From an uncultured Chiayiivirga sp. (lineage in GTDB: Bacteria; Pseudomonadota; Gammaproteobacteria; Xanthomonadales; Xanthomonadaceae), in assembly GCA_934525595.1 (NCBI GenBank), contig CAKSZJ010000001.1, positions 1-64,000 on the forward strand: a DNA stretch of 64,000 bases, in the 5' to 3' direction. The notes beneath the pieces are model-generated. The model saw only the letters and a program-made list of their open reading frames with translations. It searched no databases and was not told the origin of the DNA. Position 1 is the first letter of the stretch, and the number at the start of each line of letters is the position of its first letter. The position numbers and the translations under genes were made by a program. Shown one piece after another: positions 52,967-60,930 of the stretch.

Positions 52967-53383
52967 ATGCTGCCTTCCAGAATGCGGGTTGAGGAATTCA
53001 CCACGCCCGATCCCATCACCGTTGTCGAGGCGACGCCCATCGAGGAACTGCAGGCGCTGATGGCCGAACACGGCGTCCGGCACCTGCCGGTGCTTCGCGA
53101 TGGCGAGGTGGTGGGCGTGATCAGCGAGCGCGACGTGCGCCTGGTGCACGGCCTGAGTCTGGACGAGCGGCGCCAGATCCGCGCACAGGACCTCATGGCC
53201 GACGAGCCCTTCATCGTGCACGCCTCGGCCCTTCTCGACGAGGTGGCCATGGAGATGGTGGGCCGTCGTGTGGGCAGCGCCATCGTGCGTGACGGAGACG
53301 GTGATTTTCTCGGCATCTTCACCCTGACCGATGCCCTCAACGCGCTGATCGAAATCGTGCGCAACGAGGCGCGCACGTGGTGA
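52967..53383 (+). CDS. CBS-pair domain protein
   Basis: The 138-residue protein consists of two CBS domains (about 8-60 and 75-130; GVRHLPVLRDGEVVGVIS and VGRRVGSAIVRDGDGDFLGIF). An AAGGAGA ribosome binding site precedes the ATG. Such stand-alone pairs bind adenine nucleotides and act as energy sensors or regulators of partner proteins. No partner is identifiable from sequence. Its stop overlaps the start of the following sugar dehydrogenase gene. Confidence 0.85.
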   Translation: MLPSRMRVEEFTTPDPITVVEATPIEELQALMAEHGVRHLPVLRDGEVVGVISERDVRLVHGLSLDERRQIRAQDLMADEPFIVHASALLDEVAMEMVGRRVGSAIVRDGDGDFLGIFTLTDALNALIEIVRNEARTW

Positions 53384-54591
53384 GGGGCCTGGCGACCGCT
53401 GCGCTGGCGCTGCTGGCGTCCGCCTGCGCCGGTGACATGGCGCCTTCCGTCTCCTCCGCCGGCGAGGGCGCCGCGCCCGCGCTATCGCCCGCGGCGACTG
53501 GAGTCAGCGCACCGCACGGTGCGCCGGCGCCCGCAGCGCCATCGCGCGTGGAGGTCGTGGAAGTGGCCTCCGGTCTGGAGGTGCCCTGGGCCCTGGCCTT
53601 CCTGCCGGACGGGCGGATGCTGGTGACCGAACGTCCGGGCCGGCTGCGCTACGTTTCGGAGCACGGCGTGCTTTCCGAACCCGTTGCCGGTGTGCCCGAG
53701 GTCTGGGCGAACGGGCAGGGCGGTCTGCTCGACGTGGCGCTTGCGCCCGATTTCGCGCAAAGCCGCACGATCTACCTGAGCTATGCCGAAGGCGGGGGTG
53801 AAGAGGGCCGCGCCGGCACTGCGCTCGGGCGCGGGCGGCTGGACGGCGGACGCATCGAAGACTGGCAGGTGATCTTCCGGCAGGAGCCCAAGCTCTCCCA
53901 GGGCGGACACTTCGGTTCGCGCATCGTCTTCGACGGGCAAGGCCATCTTTATCTGGCGCTGGGCGAAAACAACCAGCGCCCGACGGCGCAGAAGCTCGAC
54001 CACCTGCAGGGCAAGGTGGTGCGGCTGAATCCGGACGGCACTGTGCCGCCGGACAATCCCTTCGTGGGGCGTGAGGGTGCGCGTCCGGAAATCTGGTCGT
54101 ACGGACACCGCAACCAGCAGGGCGCGGCGCTGCACCCGGTCACGGGCGCGCTGTGGACCAGCGAGCACGGCCCGCGCGGCGGAGATGAGGTCAATATTCC
54201 GCAGCCCGGCGGCAACTACGGCTGGCCGCTGGCGACCTTCGGGATCAACTATTCCGGCCAGCCGATTCCCGAAGCGACGGGAACCGGCGCGCCGGGCATC
54301 GAGCCGCCGCACTACTACTTCGAGCATTCGCCCGCGCTCTCGGGCATGGCCTTCTACACCGCCGGGCGTTTTCCGGCCTGGCGCGGCAGCCTGTTCATGG
54401 GCGGCCTGGCTAGCCGCGACCTGATCCGCCTGGTGCTGGACGCGGACGGGCGCATCGTGGCCGAGGAGCGCCTGCTCACGGATCGCAAGCCGCGCCTGCG
54501 CGATGTGCGCCAGGGGCCGGATGGCTACCTCTACGTGCTTTCCGAGGCCGAGGGGAAAATCCTCCGGGTCGGGCTCGCGGGCGAGCCCTGA
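53377..54591 (+). CDS. PQQ-type aldose/sorbosone sugar dehydrogenase, probable lipoprotein
   Basis: The 404-residue protein starts at a GTG overlapping the CBS gene. It has a lipoprotein-like signal (LLASAC near residue 17) and an A/P-rich linker. A six-bladed beta-propeller of the GSDH/YliI type follows, with PWALAFLPDGRMLVTERPGRL, WSYGHRNQQGAALHP and SEHGPRGGDEVN. Family enzymes oxidise aldoses in the periplasm with pyrroloquinoline quinone. No pqq synthesis genes are in the window, so the cofactor would come from elsewhere or from the environment. Confidence 0.87.
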   Translation: MVRGLATAALALLASACAGDMAPSVSSAGEGAAPALSPAATGVSAPHGAPAPAAPSRVEVVEVASGLEVPWALAFLPDGRMLVTERPGRLRYVSEHGVLSEPVAGVPEVWANGQGGLLDVALAPDFAQSRTIYLSYAEGGGEEGRAGTALGRGRLDGGRIEDWQVIFRQEPKLSQGGHFGSRIVFDGQGHLYLALGENNQRPTAQKLDHLQGKVVRLNPDGTVPPDNPFVGREGARPEIWSYGHRNQQGAALHPVTGALWTSEHGPRGGDEVNIPQPGGNYGWPLATFGINYSGQPIPEATGTGAPGIEPPHYYFEHSPALSGMAFYTAGRFPAWRGSLFMGGLASRDLIRLVLDADGRIVAEERLLTDRKPRLRDVRQGPDGYLYVLSEAEGKILRVGLAGEP

Positions 54592-54592
54592 T

Positions 54593-55408
54593 TCACGCGC
54601 CGGGCGCAGCGGCGAGCGGTGCCGGATAGCGCCGCCCGTCGCGCAGAGGACGGAAGCATTCGCCGCCGAAGAATCCCGGCGTCTGCTGTCCGCTCGCCCA
54701 TCCGGGAATTCCCGCCAGCGGCAGGGGGCGCAGCTCCTGCGGATCGGCGAGCACCGTGCCGGCTGCGATGGCAGCGGCGAGGGTGGCCTGCCAGTCATCC
54801 GGCACACCGCCGCACAGCGCCAGGCACTTTGCGGTCGGCAGGCGCTCGGGAATCAGGGCGTGTTCCAGCAGGGCGTGGCCGAAGATGTGCACGCGCAGCG
54901 CGCCGTCGGCGAAGGCGGTGCGCTGGCCGAAGAAGCTGCGCCAGTCATGCGCATCCCAGGCTGCCAGCAGCGCCGCTTCGCTGGCCCAGACGAGCGCGCC
55001 GGCTTCGTCGAAGTGGGTCAGCGCACACTGCGCGCGGCTGCGCTGGTGCGGGCCGTGCCGCGCGATCTCGGCCACCTGACGGGCGTTCAGGGCGCGCTTG
55101 ACCGGCGCGTGCTTGGCCCAGACCAGGGCATTGAAGAGGTCGTGCCAGTTTTCCGCGCGCGTGGCTACCGCGGCGTGGGCGTGGATGCGGGTTTCGTAAT
55201 GCCGGCCGTCGCGCAGCAGGACGTCGTCCTGGCGCACGAAGCGCACGCCGGCACGATTCGCAAGACGCTCGCTCAGCGCTGCGATTTCCGGCCATTCCGG
55301 GGATTCCAGAAGATCCCGGAAGTCGCGAAAATCGGCAAAAGCCGGATGGTCGAAGACGCTGGCATCGACCGATGAACGCGCCGGTGCCAGGAAGCGGTTG
55401 CGCGCCAC
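54593..55408 (-). CDS. DUF3025 family protein
   Basis: The 271-residue protein carries the DUF3025 hallmark ENWHDLFNALVWAKH and the later GHALLEH and ALCGGVPDDW segments. The function of the family is unknown. It faces the sugar dehydrogenase gene with only one base between the stop codons. It is transcribed in the same direction as rimO, which lies upstream across a 40-base gap from the rimO stop. Confidence 0.85.
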   Translation of the reverse strand: MARNRFLAPARSSVDASVFDHPAFADFRDFRDLLESPEWPEIAALSERLANRAGVRFVRQDDVLLRDGRHYETRIHAHAAVATRAENWHDLFNALVWAKHAPVKRALNARQVAEIARHGPHQRSRAQCALTHFDEAGALVWASEAALLAAWDAHDWRSFFGQRTAFADGALRVHIFGHALLEHALIPERLPTAKCLALCGGVPDDWQATLAAAIAAGTVLADPQELRPLPLAGIPGWASGQQTPGFFGGECFRPLRDGRRYPAPLAAAPGA

Positions 55409-55448
55409 GCCCGGTCAGCCTCGCGATGCAGGCGGTGCGGGGCGAGGG

Positions 55449-56822
55449 TCAGCCGGGCAGGTAGTCGTCCGCATCGTCCGGCAGCTCCACGCAGCCGTAG
55501 AGGTCGTGCTCGTCGCTGCCCAGGATGTGCACCTGGGCGAACTGCCCGGGCTTGAGAGCGGCCTCGTAGCCATCCTGGATCTGCACGATGCCGTCGATTT
55601 CCGGCGCATCGGCCATGCTGCGCGCGTAGGCTAGATCGCCGTCGATGGCGTCCACCAGTACGCGCTGCACGGTTCCGATCTTGCGCTCCAGCCTGTCGGC
55701 GCTGATCTGCGCCTGCAGCGCCATGAAGCGCGCCAGACGCTCCTGCTTCACCTCGTCGGGCACCGGGTCGGGCAGGGCGTTGGCCGGTGCACCTTCCACC
55801 GGCGAATAGGCGAAGGCGCCCACGCGGTCGAGCTGCGCTTCAGCGAGGAACTCCAGCAGCTCCTCGAACTCGGCCTCGGTCTCGCCGGGGAAGCCGACGA
55901 TGAAGGTGCTGCGCACGGTGAGATCCGGGCACGCGGCGCGCCAGCGCTGGATGCGCTCCAGGGTCTTGTCCACCGCGCCGGGGCGCTTCATCAGCTTGAG
56001 GATGCGCGGGCTGGCGTGCTGGAAGGGAATATCCAGATACGGCAGCAGGTGCGGCGTACCGTCGGGGTGGCGGCGCGTCATCAGCTCGATCACATCGTCC
56101 ACGTGCGGGTAGGGGTAGACGTAGTGCAGGCGGTTCCACACGCCCAGCTCCGCCAGCCCTTCGCACAGGGCCTTCATGCGGGTGGCGTGGAAACGGTTGT
56201 TCCAGAGGCGCTCGGCGTAGCGCAGGTCCACGCCGTAGGCGCTGGTGTCCTGCGACACGACCAGCAGTTCCCGCACGCCGCCGCGTACCAGCTTCTCCGC
56301 CTCGCGCAGCACCTCGTCCACCGGGCGGCTGACCAGGTCGCCGCGCATCGAGGGAATGATGCAGAAGCTGCAGCGGTGGTTGCAGCCTTCGGAAATCTTG
56401 AGATAGGCAAAGTGCTTCGGGGTGAGCTTGACGCCGTAGTCGGGCAGCAGATCGACGAAGGGATCGTGCGCCGGCGGCAGGGCGGTGTGCACGGCTTCCA
56501 TCACGCTGGCGTAGTCCTGCGGGCCGCTGATCGCCAGCACGTCGGGGTGGGCCTCGCGGATCTTCTCGGGGCGTTTGCCCAGGCAGCCGGTCACGATCAC
56601 CCGGCCGTTCTCGGTGAGCGCCTCGCCGATGGTGTCGAGCGATTCCTGCACCGCAGAATCGATGAAGCCGCAGGTGTTGACCACCACCACGTCGGCGGCC
56701 TCGTAGCTGCCGACGATGTCGTAGCCCTCCACCCGAAGCTGGGTGAGGATGCGTTCGGAGTCGACCAGCGCCTTCGGGCAGCCGAGCGAGATGAATCCGA
56801 CCTTGGGTTGGCTGGCGGGCAT
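55449..56822 (-). CDS. rimO: Ribosomal protein S12 methylthiotransferase
   Basis: RimO methylthiolates an aspartate of ribosomal protein S12. The 457 residues start [20 protein letters not shown]. The N-terminal MTTase domain has cluster cysteines 15, 51 and 80. The radical-SAM motif CNHRCSFC gives Cys147, 151 and 154, and a C-terminal TRAM domain follows. The frame stays open upstream to 56969, but homology starts at the ATG at 56822. The divergent hydrolase gene starts at 56947. Confidence 0.95.
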   Translation of the reverse strand: MPASQPKVGFISLGCPKALVDSERILTQLRVEGYDIVGSYEAADVVVVNTCGFIDSAVQESLDTIGEALTENGRVIVTGCLGKRPEKIREAHPDVLAISGPQDYASVMEAVHTALPPAHDPFVDLLPDYGVKLTPKHFAYLKISEGCNHRCSFCIIPSMRGDLVSRPVDEVLREAEKLVRGGVRELLVVSQDTSAYGVDLRYAERLWNNRFHATRMKALCEGLAELGVWNRLHYVYPYPHVDDVIELMTRRHPDGTPHLLPYLDIPFQHASPRILKLMKRPGAVDKTLERIQRWRAACPDLTVRSTFIVGFPGETEAEFEELLEFLAEAQLDRVGAFAYSPVEGAPANALPDPVPDEVKQERLARFMALQAQISADRLERKIGTVQRVLVDAIDGDLAYARSMADAPEIDGIVQIQDGYEAALKPGQFAQVHILGSDEHDLYGCVELPDDADDYLPG

Positions 56823-56946
56823 GGGCACGGCGCGCTGGGAAGGGCCGCGGATTATACGCGGCGTGCGGTGCCGCTTGCCTGCGGCAGCGGTTGGCGCTAT
56901 CACTTTTGCCGGGCGCGCCGCGGTGGCGCATGCGGCGGAGAGCGAC

Positions 56947-57609
56947 ATGGCCCCGGTTACCCTGGACACCGGCTTCGGACTGATCGGAGGCTATCGCAGC
57001 GATCCACCCGATCGCCCGCGCGGCGGGCTGGTCGTGGTGCACGAGATTTACGGGATGAACAGCCACATCCGCGCGGTCGCCGACCACTTTGCCGCGCACG
57101 GCTACGTGGCGCTGGCACCGGTGATGTTCGACCTGGTCGCCCGCGACGTGCAGCTGGGTTTCGATGCAAAGAGCACGGCGCGCGCCCGCGAGCTGGCCGC
57201 AGCGGTCGGCTTCGAGCGCGCGGTGTGCGTCGTGGAAACCGCCGTCGGGTCGCTGTCCGATACCGTGGAAAACGTCGGTGTGGTCGGTTTTTCCTGGGGT
57301 GCCACCGTGGCCTACCTGGCCAACGCCCGGCTCGGCCTGCCGGCGGTGTGCTACTACGGCGGGCGCACCGTGCCTTTTCTGGACGAGCGCCCGAAGGCAC
57401 CGCTGATGCTGCACTTCGGAGACCACGATCCGCTGACCCCGCCGGCCGACATCGAGGCCCATCGCGAGGCGCTGCCGGACGCCTTCATCCACCTTTACGA
57501 CGCCGGCCACGGATTCAACTGCGAAACGCGCGCGGATTACGTCGAGGATGCCGCGCTTGAAGCGCGGCAGCGCACCGTGCAGTTCTTCAACCGGTTTCTG
57601 CAGCCGTGA
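56947..57609 (+). CDS. Dienelactone hydrolase family protein
   Basis: The 220-residue alpha/beta hydrolase has the nucleophile elbow GFSWGAT with serine, an acid in GDHDPLTPP and the histidine in AGHGFNC. Classical dienelactone hydrolases use cysteine at the nucleophile position; serine variants are esterase-like. The start at 56947 puts the conserved fold directly after the Met. Its stop overlaps the GTG of the HIT gene, so they are co-translated. Confidence 0.83.
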   Translation: MAPVTLDTGFGLIGGYRSDPPDRPRGGLVVVHEIYGMNSHIRAVADHFAAHGYVALAPVMFDLVARDVQLGFDAKSTARARELAAAVGFERAVCVVETAVGSLSDTVENVGVVGFSWGATVAYLANARLGLPAVCYYGGRTVPFLDERPKAPLMLHFGDHDPLTPPADIEAHREALPDAFIHLYDAGHGFNCETRADYVEDAALEARQRTVQFFNRFLQP

Positions 57610-58040
57610 GTGAAGCCGGCTTCTTGCTGGACCCGCGCCTGGCGTGCGATACCGCGCCGGTGGTGGATTTGCTGCTGTGCCGGGTGCTGCGCATGGACGA
57701 TGCGCGTTGGCCCTGGCTGATCCTGGTGCCGCGCCGCGCGGGAATGCGCGAGCTGGTCGATCTTTCCCGCGCCGACCGGCTGGCGCTGGTCGACGAGATC
57801 GATCACGCTTCGCGCGCGCTGCAAACCCTGTTTTCTCCCGACAAGCTCAACGTCGCGGCGCTGGGCAACGTGGTCGAGCAGCTGCATGTCCACGTCGTCG
57901 CGCGGTTCCGCGACGATCCGGCCTGGCCAGCGCCGGTGTGGGGCTTTCAACCCGGAGAGCGGCGCGCGGTCGGTCAGCGCGAAACGCGGATCGCCGAGCT
58001 GCGGCAGGCGCTGGAACTGCCTGCCGCAACCGGGGAGTGA
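57606..58040 (+). CDS. HIT domain protein
   Basis: The 144-residue protein starts at a GTG overlapping the hydrolase stop. It has the histidine-triad core around EQLHVHVVARF. The first histidine of the usual H-x-H-x-H-x-x motif is glutamine here (Q-L-H-V-H-V-V), a variation known in part of the superfamily. Nucleotide hydrolase activity, such as on Ap4A-like substrates, is probable but not certain. Confidence 0.85.
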   Translation: MSEAGFLLDPRLACDTAPVVDLLLCRVLRMDDARWPWLILVPRRAGMRELVDLSRADRLALVDEIDHASRALQTLFSPDKLNVAALGNVVEQLHVHVVARFRDDPAWPAPVWGFQPGERRAVGQRETRIAELRQALELPAATGE

Positions 58041-58085
58041 CGGCGGTGCCGCTCGACTGATCCCGCGGATATCGCCCTGTCGGGA

Positions 58086-58721
58086 TTACTCGAAGCCGTC
58101 CTTGAAGATGTCGATCTCCAGTTCTGGTGCGTAATAGGCCACCCGCACGCCGCAGAACTGCACGCTGCCGTCGGTGACGCTTCCCAGAGAGACGTCGATG
58201 TTGATCGGTTCTGCGGTGTGATCAACGGTGTAGTTCATTTCCCCGCTCAGCGCCGAGCCATACCCTCCGATATTGGAGCCTGAAACAAAGCTGTGATCGG
58301 TGATTCCACCGACCATGTTGTAGGTGGTGAAATAGGCGGTCGGTGTGTTTGCGGTCGAGGTGTTGCGGTAGTACAGGCGCACGTACTTCACCAGCGAGCC
58401 TTGGGGCAGCAGCAGCTTGTGATGGAAGGTCCGCGTACCGGTGCCCGATGGCTGAATACAGCCGGCAGTGGAATATGCGAATGGGCCGGGCGTCGATACG
58501 GGGTGGAAGGTGGAGCCTGTCAGCCATCGGTAGGAAAAGGTGGGAGTTCCCTCGGTACCGCTGGGCGCGTCCGGTGCATCGACGGCGGGGACGCTGGTCG
58601 CCGCGTCGGGCTGCGCCAGAGCACCTGAGGCGGCGAGCAACAGCAGGGATGCCAGGCACAGTCCCGGCAGGTATCGCAGGGTTCGGCTCCCGGTGGAGGC
58701 CGGGGTATTGACGATAGTCAT
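58086..58721 (-). CDS. Secreted protein with C-terminal FKDGFE tail
   Basis: From the ATG at 58721, preceded by GAGGAG, the protein has 211 residues. A long signal peptide (to about residue 37, GALAQ) is followed by a beta-rich domain with two cysteines (AGCIQP and FCGVRVAYY), and the protein ends in EIDIFKDGFE. It is a paralogue of the protein encoded directly upstream: both have a TGS...GC half, then a LPxGS...VRxYYxN segment and a final CGxRVxY strand. I do not recognise a named family. The DGFE ending recurs, as I remember, on many exported proteins of Rhodanobacteraceae/Lysobacteraceae. Location is likely extracellular or cell surface. Confidence 0.65.
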   Translation of the reverse strand: MTIVNTPASTGSRTLRYLPGLCLASLLLLAASGALAQPDAATSVPAVDAPDAPSGTEGTPTFSYRWLTGSTFHPVSTPGPFAYSTAGCIQPSGTGTRTFHHKLLLPQGSLVKYVRLYYRNTSTANTPTAYFTTYNMVGGITDHSFVSGSNIGGYGSALSGEMNYTVDHTAEPINIDVSLGSVTDGSVQFCGVRVAYYAPELEIDIFKDGFE

Positions 58722-58732
58722 GACGGCACTCC

Positions 58733-59299
58733 TCACGGAATCGAGTAGAAGACGCGGAATCCGCAGATGCGCGTGTCGGTGCCGGTGTTGGCATACAGCA
58801 CGTAGGAGTTGTTGAAGTTGTCGATCACCTCGGTGGAGGTCGGGGGGTAATACACGTTGTTGTAGCCCGTGGAATGCGGCATGCTATTCAAAAGAACCTC
58901 GGTGGAAGTTCCGAGTCCGTCATATTTGGAAACACCTGTTGCGAGGGTGCCTGTGGCGGCGTTGTCGTAATAGTAGGTGCGCACGCCGAGCAGGGTGCTG
59001 CCGTCAGGGAGCTGCAGGTCCGTGGTCAGCCAAGTGGTGCTGCTTGCACACCCGCCCCCGTAATAGGAGACGGTTCCCGTGCTGTTGTACGGAGTCAGTG
59101 CCGAGCCTGTGATGAACAGATAATGGCTTGTTGCCTCAGGGGCCAGCACCGAGGCCAACTCCGTGCTTGGCTCCACCGCGTCGGTGTATTGCGGCAGTGG
59201 ATTGGCACCATCTGGTCCGTCGCTGGAAGCAGCAAGGGCACCGGTGGTGCCCAGCAGCAGGGCGATCGAAAGCGCAAGGCTCGTGGATGTCTTCAACAT
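58733..59299 (-). CDS. Secreted paralogue without the DGFE tail
   Basis: The ATG at 59299, with GGGAGAA eight bases upstream, gives 188 residues. A typical signal peptide (1-24, GALAA) is followed by a beta-rich domain rich in Ser, Thr, Tyr and Asn (SYYGGGCASSTTW, LPDGSTLLGVRTYYYDN) that ends at CGFRVFYSIP. It aligns along its length with the downstream protein, keeps the two cysteines, but stops before a DGFE tail. The two genes are 11 bases apart and probably form an operon. No catalytic motif is visible; a structural or binding role is possible. Confidence 0.65.
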   Translation of the reverse strand: MLKTSTSLALSIALLLGTTGALAASSDGPDGANPLPQYTDAVEPSTELASVLAPEATSHYLFITGSALTPYNSTGTVSYYGGGCASSTTWLTTDLQLPDGSTLLGVRTYYYDNAATGTLATGVSKYDGLGTSTEVLLNSMPHSTGYNNVYYPPTSTEVIDNFNNSYVLYANTGTDTRICGFRVFYSIP

Positions 59300-59870
59300 G
59301 ATGGTTCTCCCGGGTTTTAGGATGCTCATGGCCAAGGTGTGGCCGTTGGCGTCGCCGGGGCGGCCTGCGTCGGCGGTATTCCCGCCCCCTGAAGACGCAA
59401 GACGCGGCCATTGACGCCGCTGTCCGGCCAAGGCCGGAGGAACGCCGCCGCGCGCCTGGTCGCGGATCGACCCGTGGTCCGGTCGGCGGTGTTCCGTACA
59501 GCAATACGGAGCGTGGCACGAAATCAGGACATCCGTCACGCTTTTTCCATATGGCGGAGCATGCAGATGGGTTCCCTGGAGGACGTGGGCGGACGGTGGC
59601 TTGTGTGGGACGGCGGGGCTTGGCGGCATCGGGATGCGCTACGCATGAAAGTCGTGCGGGGGCTCGCGTCATCGGGGATGGAAATGGTTTCAAGGCCGGG
59701 AAAGTGATCGCGCAGCTGGCGGGCTGCGAACAGGCGCCCCCTTGCCTCCAGGTGGCCGGCGCCGGTTTCGGTGCCTGGCTGAACCGTTGCATGCGACGAT
59801 GACCTCCGGCATGGCCGCCGCGCGCCGCGTTGAACCTACCATCGCGACTTTCGATCCGGGAGCGCCGCGC
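59300..59870. other. Gene-poor divergent region between the secreted pair and the TraB-like gene
   Basis: I see no credible gene in these 571 bases. Frames that are open on the plus strand (for example 59411-59707) lack a recognisable product and a good ribosome binding site. A small perfect hairpin, TCCGTA-CAGCAA-TACGGA, lies at 59493-59510. Promoters for both divergent units should be here. Confidence 0.4.
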
Positions 59871-60890
59871 GTGGGCCATCGTCTGTTCTCTTGCCTGATC
59901 GGGGCGCTTTTCCTGTTGCCCTGGCTGCCGTGTGCCGATGCGGCACAGGTTGCAGCCGACGCGCCGGCGCGCGAGGAGGCCATCGTGCTGGAAACCCTGG
60001 TGGTGAGCGGGAAAATGCCGGGGCCCGGCCTCTGGAAGGTCAGCCGCGACGGCCACGTCATGTGGGTTCTGGGCACGGTGCAGCCGGTGGCGCGCGACAT
60101 GGAATGGGCGTCGGACGACGTGGCCGCGCGCGTTGCCGCCGCCGGCAAGGTGCTGATGCCGCCGCGGGTGAGTTTCGACCTGGGCATCGGCAAGTTCCGC
60201 CAGCTGATGCTGTTGCCGAGGATGCTCGGCGCGCGCAGGAATCCGGGGCGCGAGCGGCTGCAGGATACGGTTCCACCCGAGGACTACGCGCGCTGGGTGG
60301 CGCTCAAGGAACGCTACATGGGGCGCGACCGCAAGGTGGAAACCTTCCGCCCGGTGTTTGCCGCCGGCGAGCTCAGCGGCGCGGCGCTGAAGAAGAGCGG
60401 CCTGCAGTACCGGGGCTTGGTGAGGCCGGTGGTCGAGAAGGTCGCCAAAGAGCATGGCGTCGAGATCGAACAGCCGCGGCTGGAGATTCCCATCGCCGAC
60501 CCGAAAGCGGCGATTCGCGCCTTCCGTCAGACCGAGATCGACGATGCGCAGTGCTTCCATCAGACGCTCGAACACCTGGAGAACGACCTCAGCGCCATGC
60601 GCATCCGCGCCAATGCCTGGGCACGCGGCGATCTTCTTACCCTGCAGGAGGTCACCTTCACCAATCCCAGCCAGGCGTGCATGGATGCCGTGCTGGAATC
60701 GCGCTTTGCGGAAGAGCAGGGCATCCACGACCTGGGCGGGCAGCTCGATGCGTTGTGGCTGGAGCGTGCGCAGGCCGTCATTGGCGAGCATGAGACAAGC
60801 TTTGCCGCGCTGCCGATGGAAAAACTGCTGGGCGAGAACGGCCAGCTCGCCGCGCTGGCGGCGCGCGGCTACACGGTCGAGGCTCCGTAG
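59871..60890 (+). CDS. Degenerate TraB/GumN family exported protein
   Basis: The GTG at 59871, nine bases after GGGAG, gives 339 residues with a signal peptide (1-26, CADAAQ). ATGs at 59799 and 59811 would bury that signal. The TraB/GumN pattern is recognisable (GPGLWKVSRDGHVMWVLG, then a C-terminal ALAARGYTV). The family metal motifs are altered: the first G-x-x-H is GTVQ (Gln71), and the usual GAGH near the C-terminus is replaced by FAALPMEKLL. The protein is thus probably not an active metalloprotease-like enzyme. Confidence 0.72.
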   Translation: MGHRLFSCLIGALFLLPWLPCADAAQVAADAPAREEAIVLETLVVSGKMPGPGLWKVSRDGHVMWVLGTVQPVARDMEWASDDVAARVAAAGKVLMPPRVSFDLGIGKFRQLMLLPRMLGARRNPGRERLQDTVPPEDYARWVALKERYMGRDRKVETFRPVFAAGELSGAALKKSGLQYRGLVRPVVEKVAKEHGVEIEQPRLEIPIADPKAAIRAFRQTEIDDAQCFHQTLEHLENDLSAMRIRANAWARGDLLTLQEVTFTNPSQACMDAVLESRFAEEQGIHDLGGQLDALWLERAQAVIGEHETSFAALPMEKLLGENGQLAALAARGYTVEAP

Positions 60891-60930
60891 CCGGACGCCG
60901 CTGCGGTGGATGCGTGCGCAGCGGAGTCGG

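Noticed and set aside
59411..59707. A 98-codon plus-strand frame in the gap before the TraB-like gene
   Set aside because: No recognisable product, no good ribosome binding site, and no coupling to neighbours.
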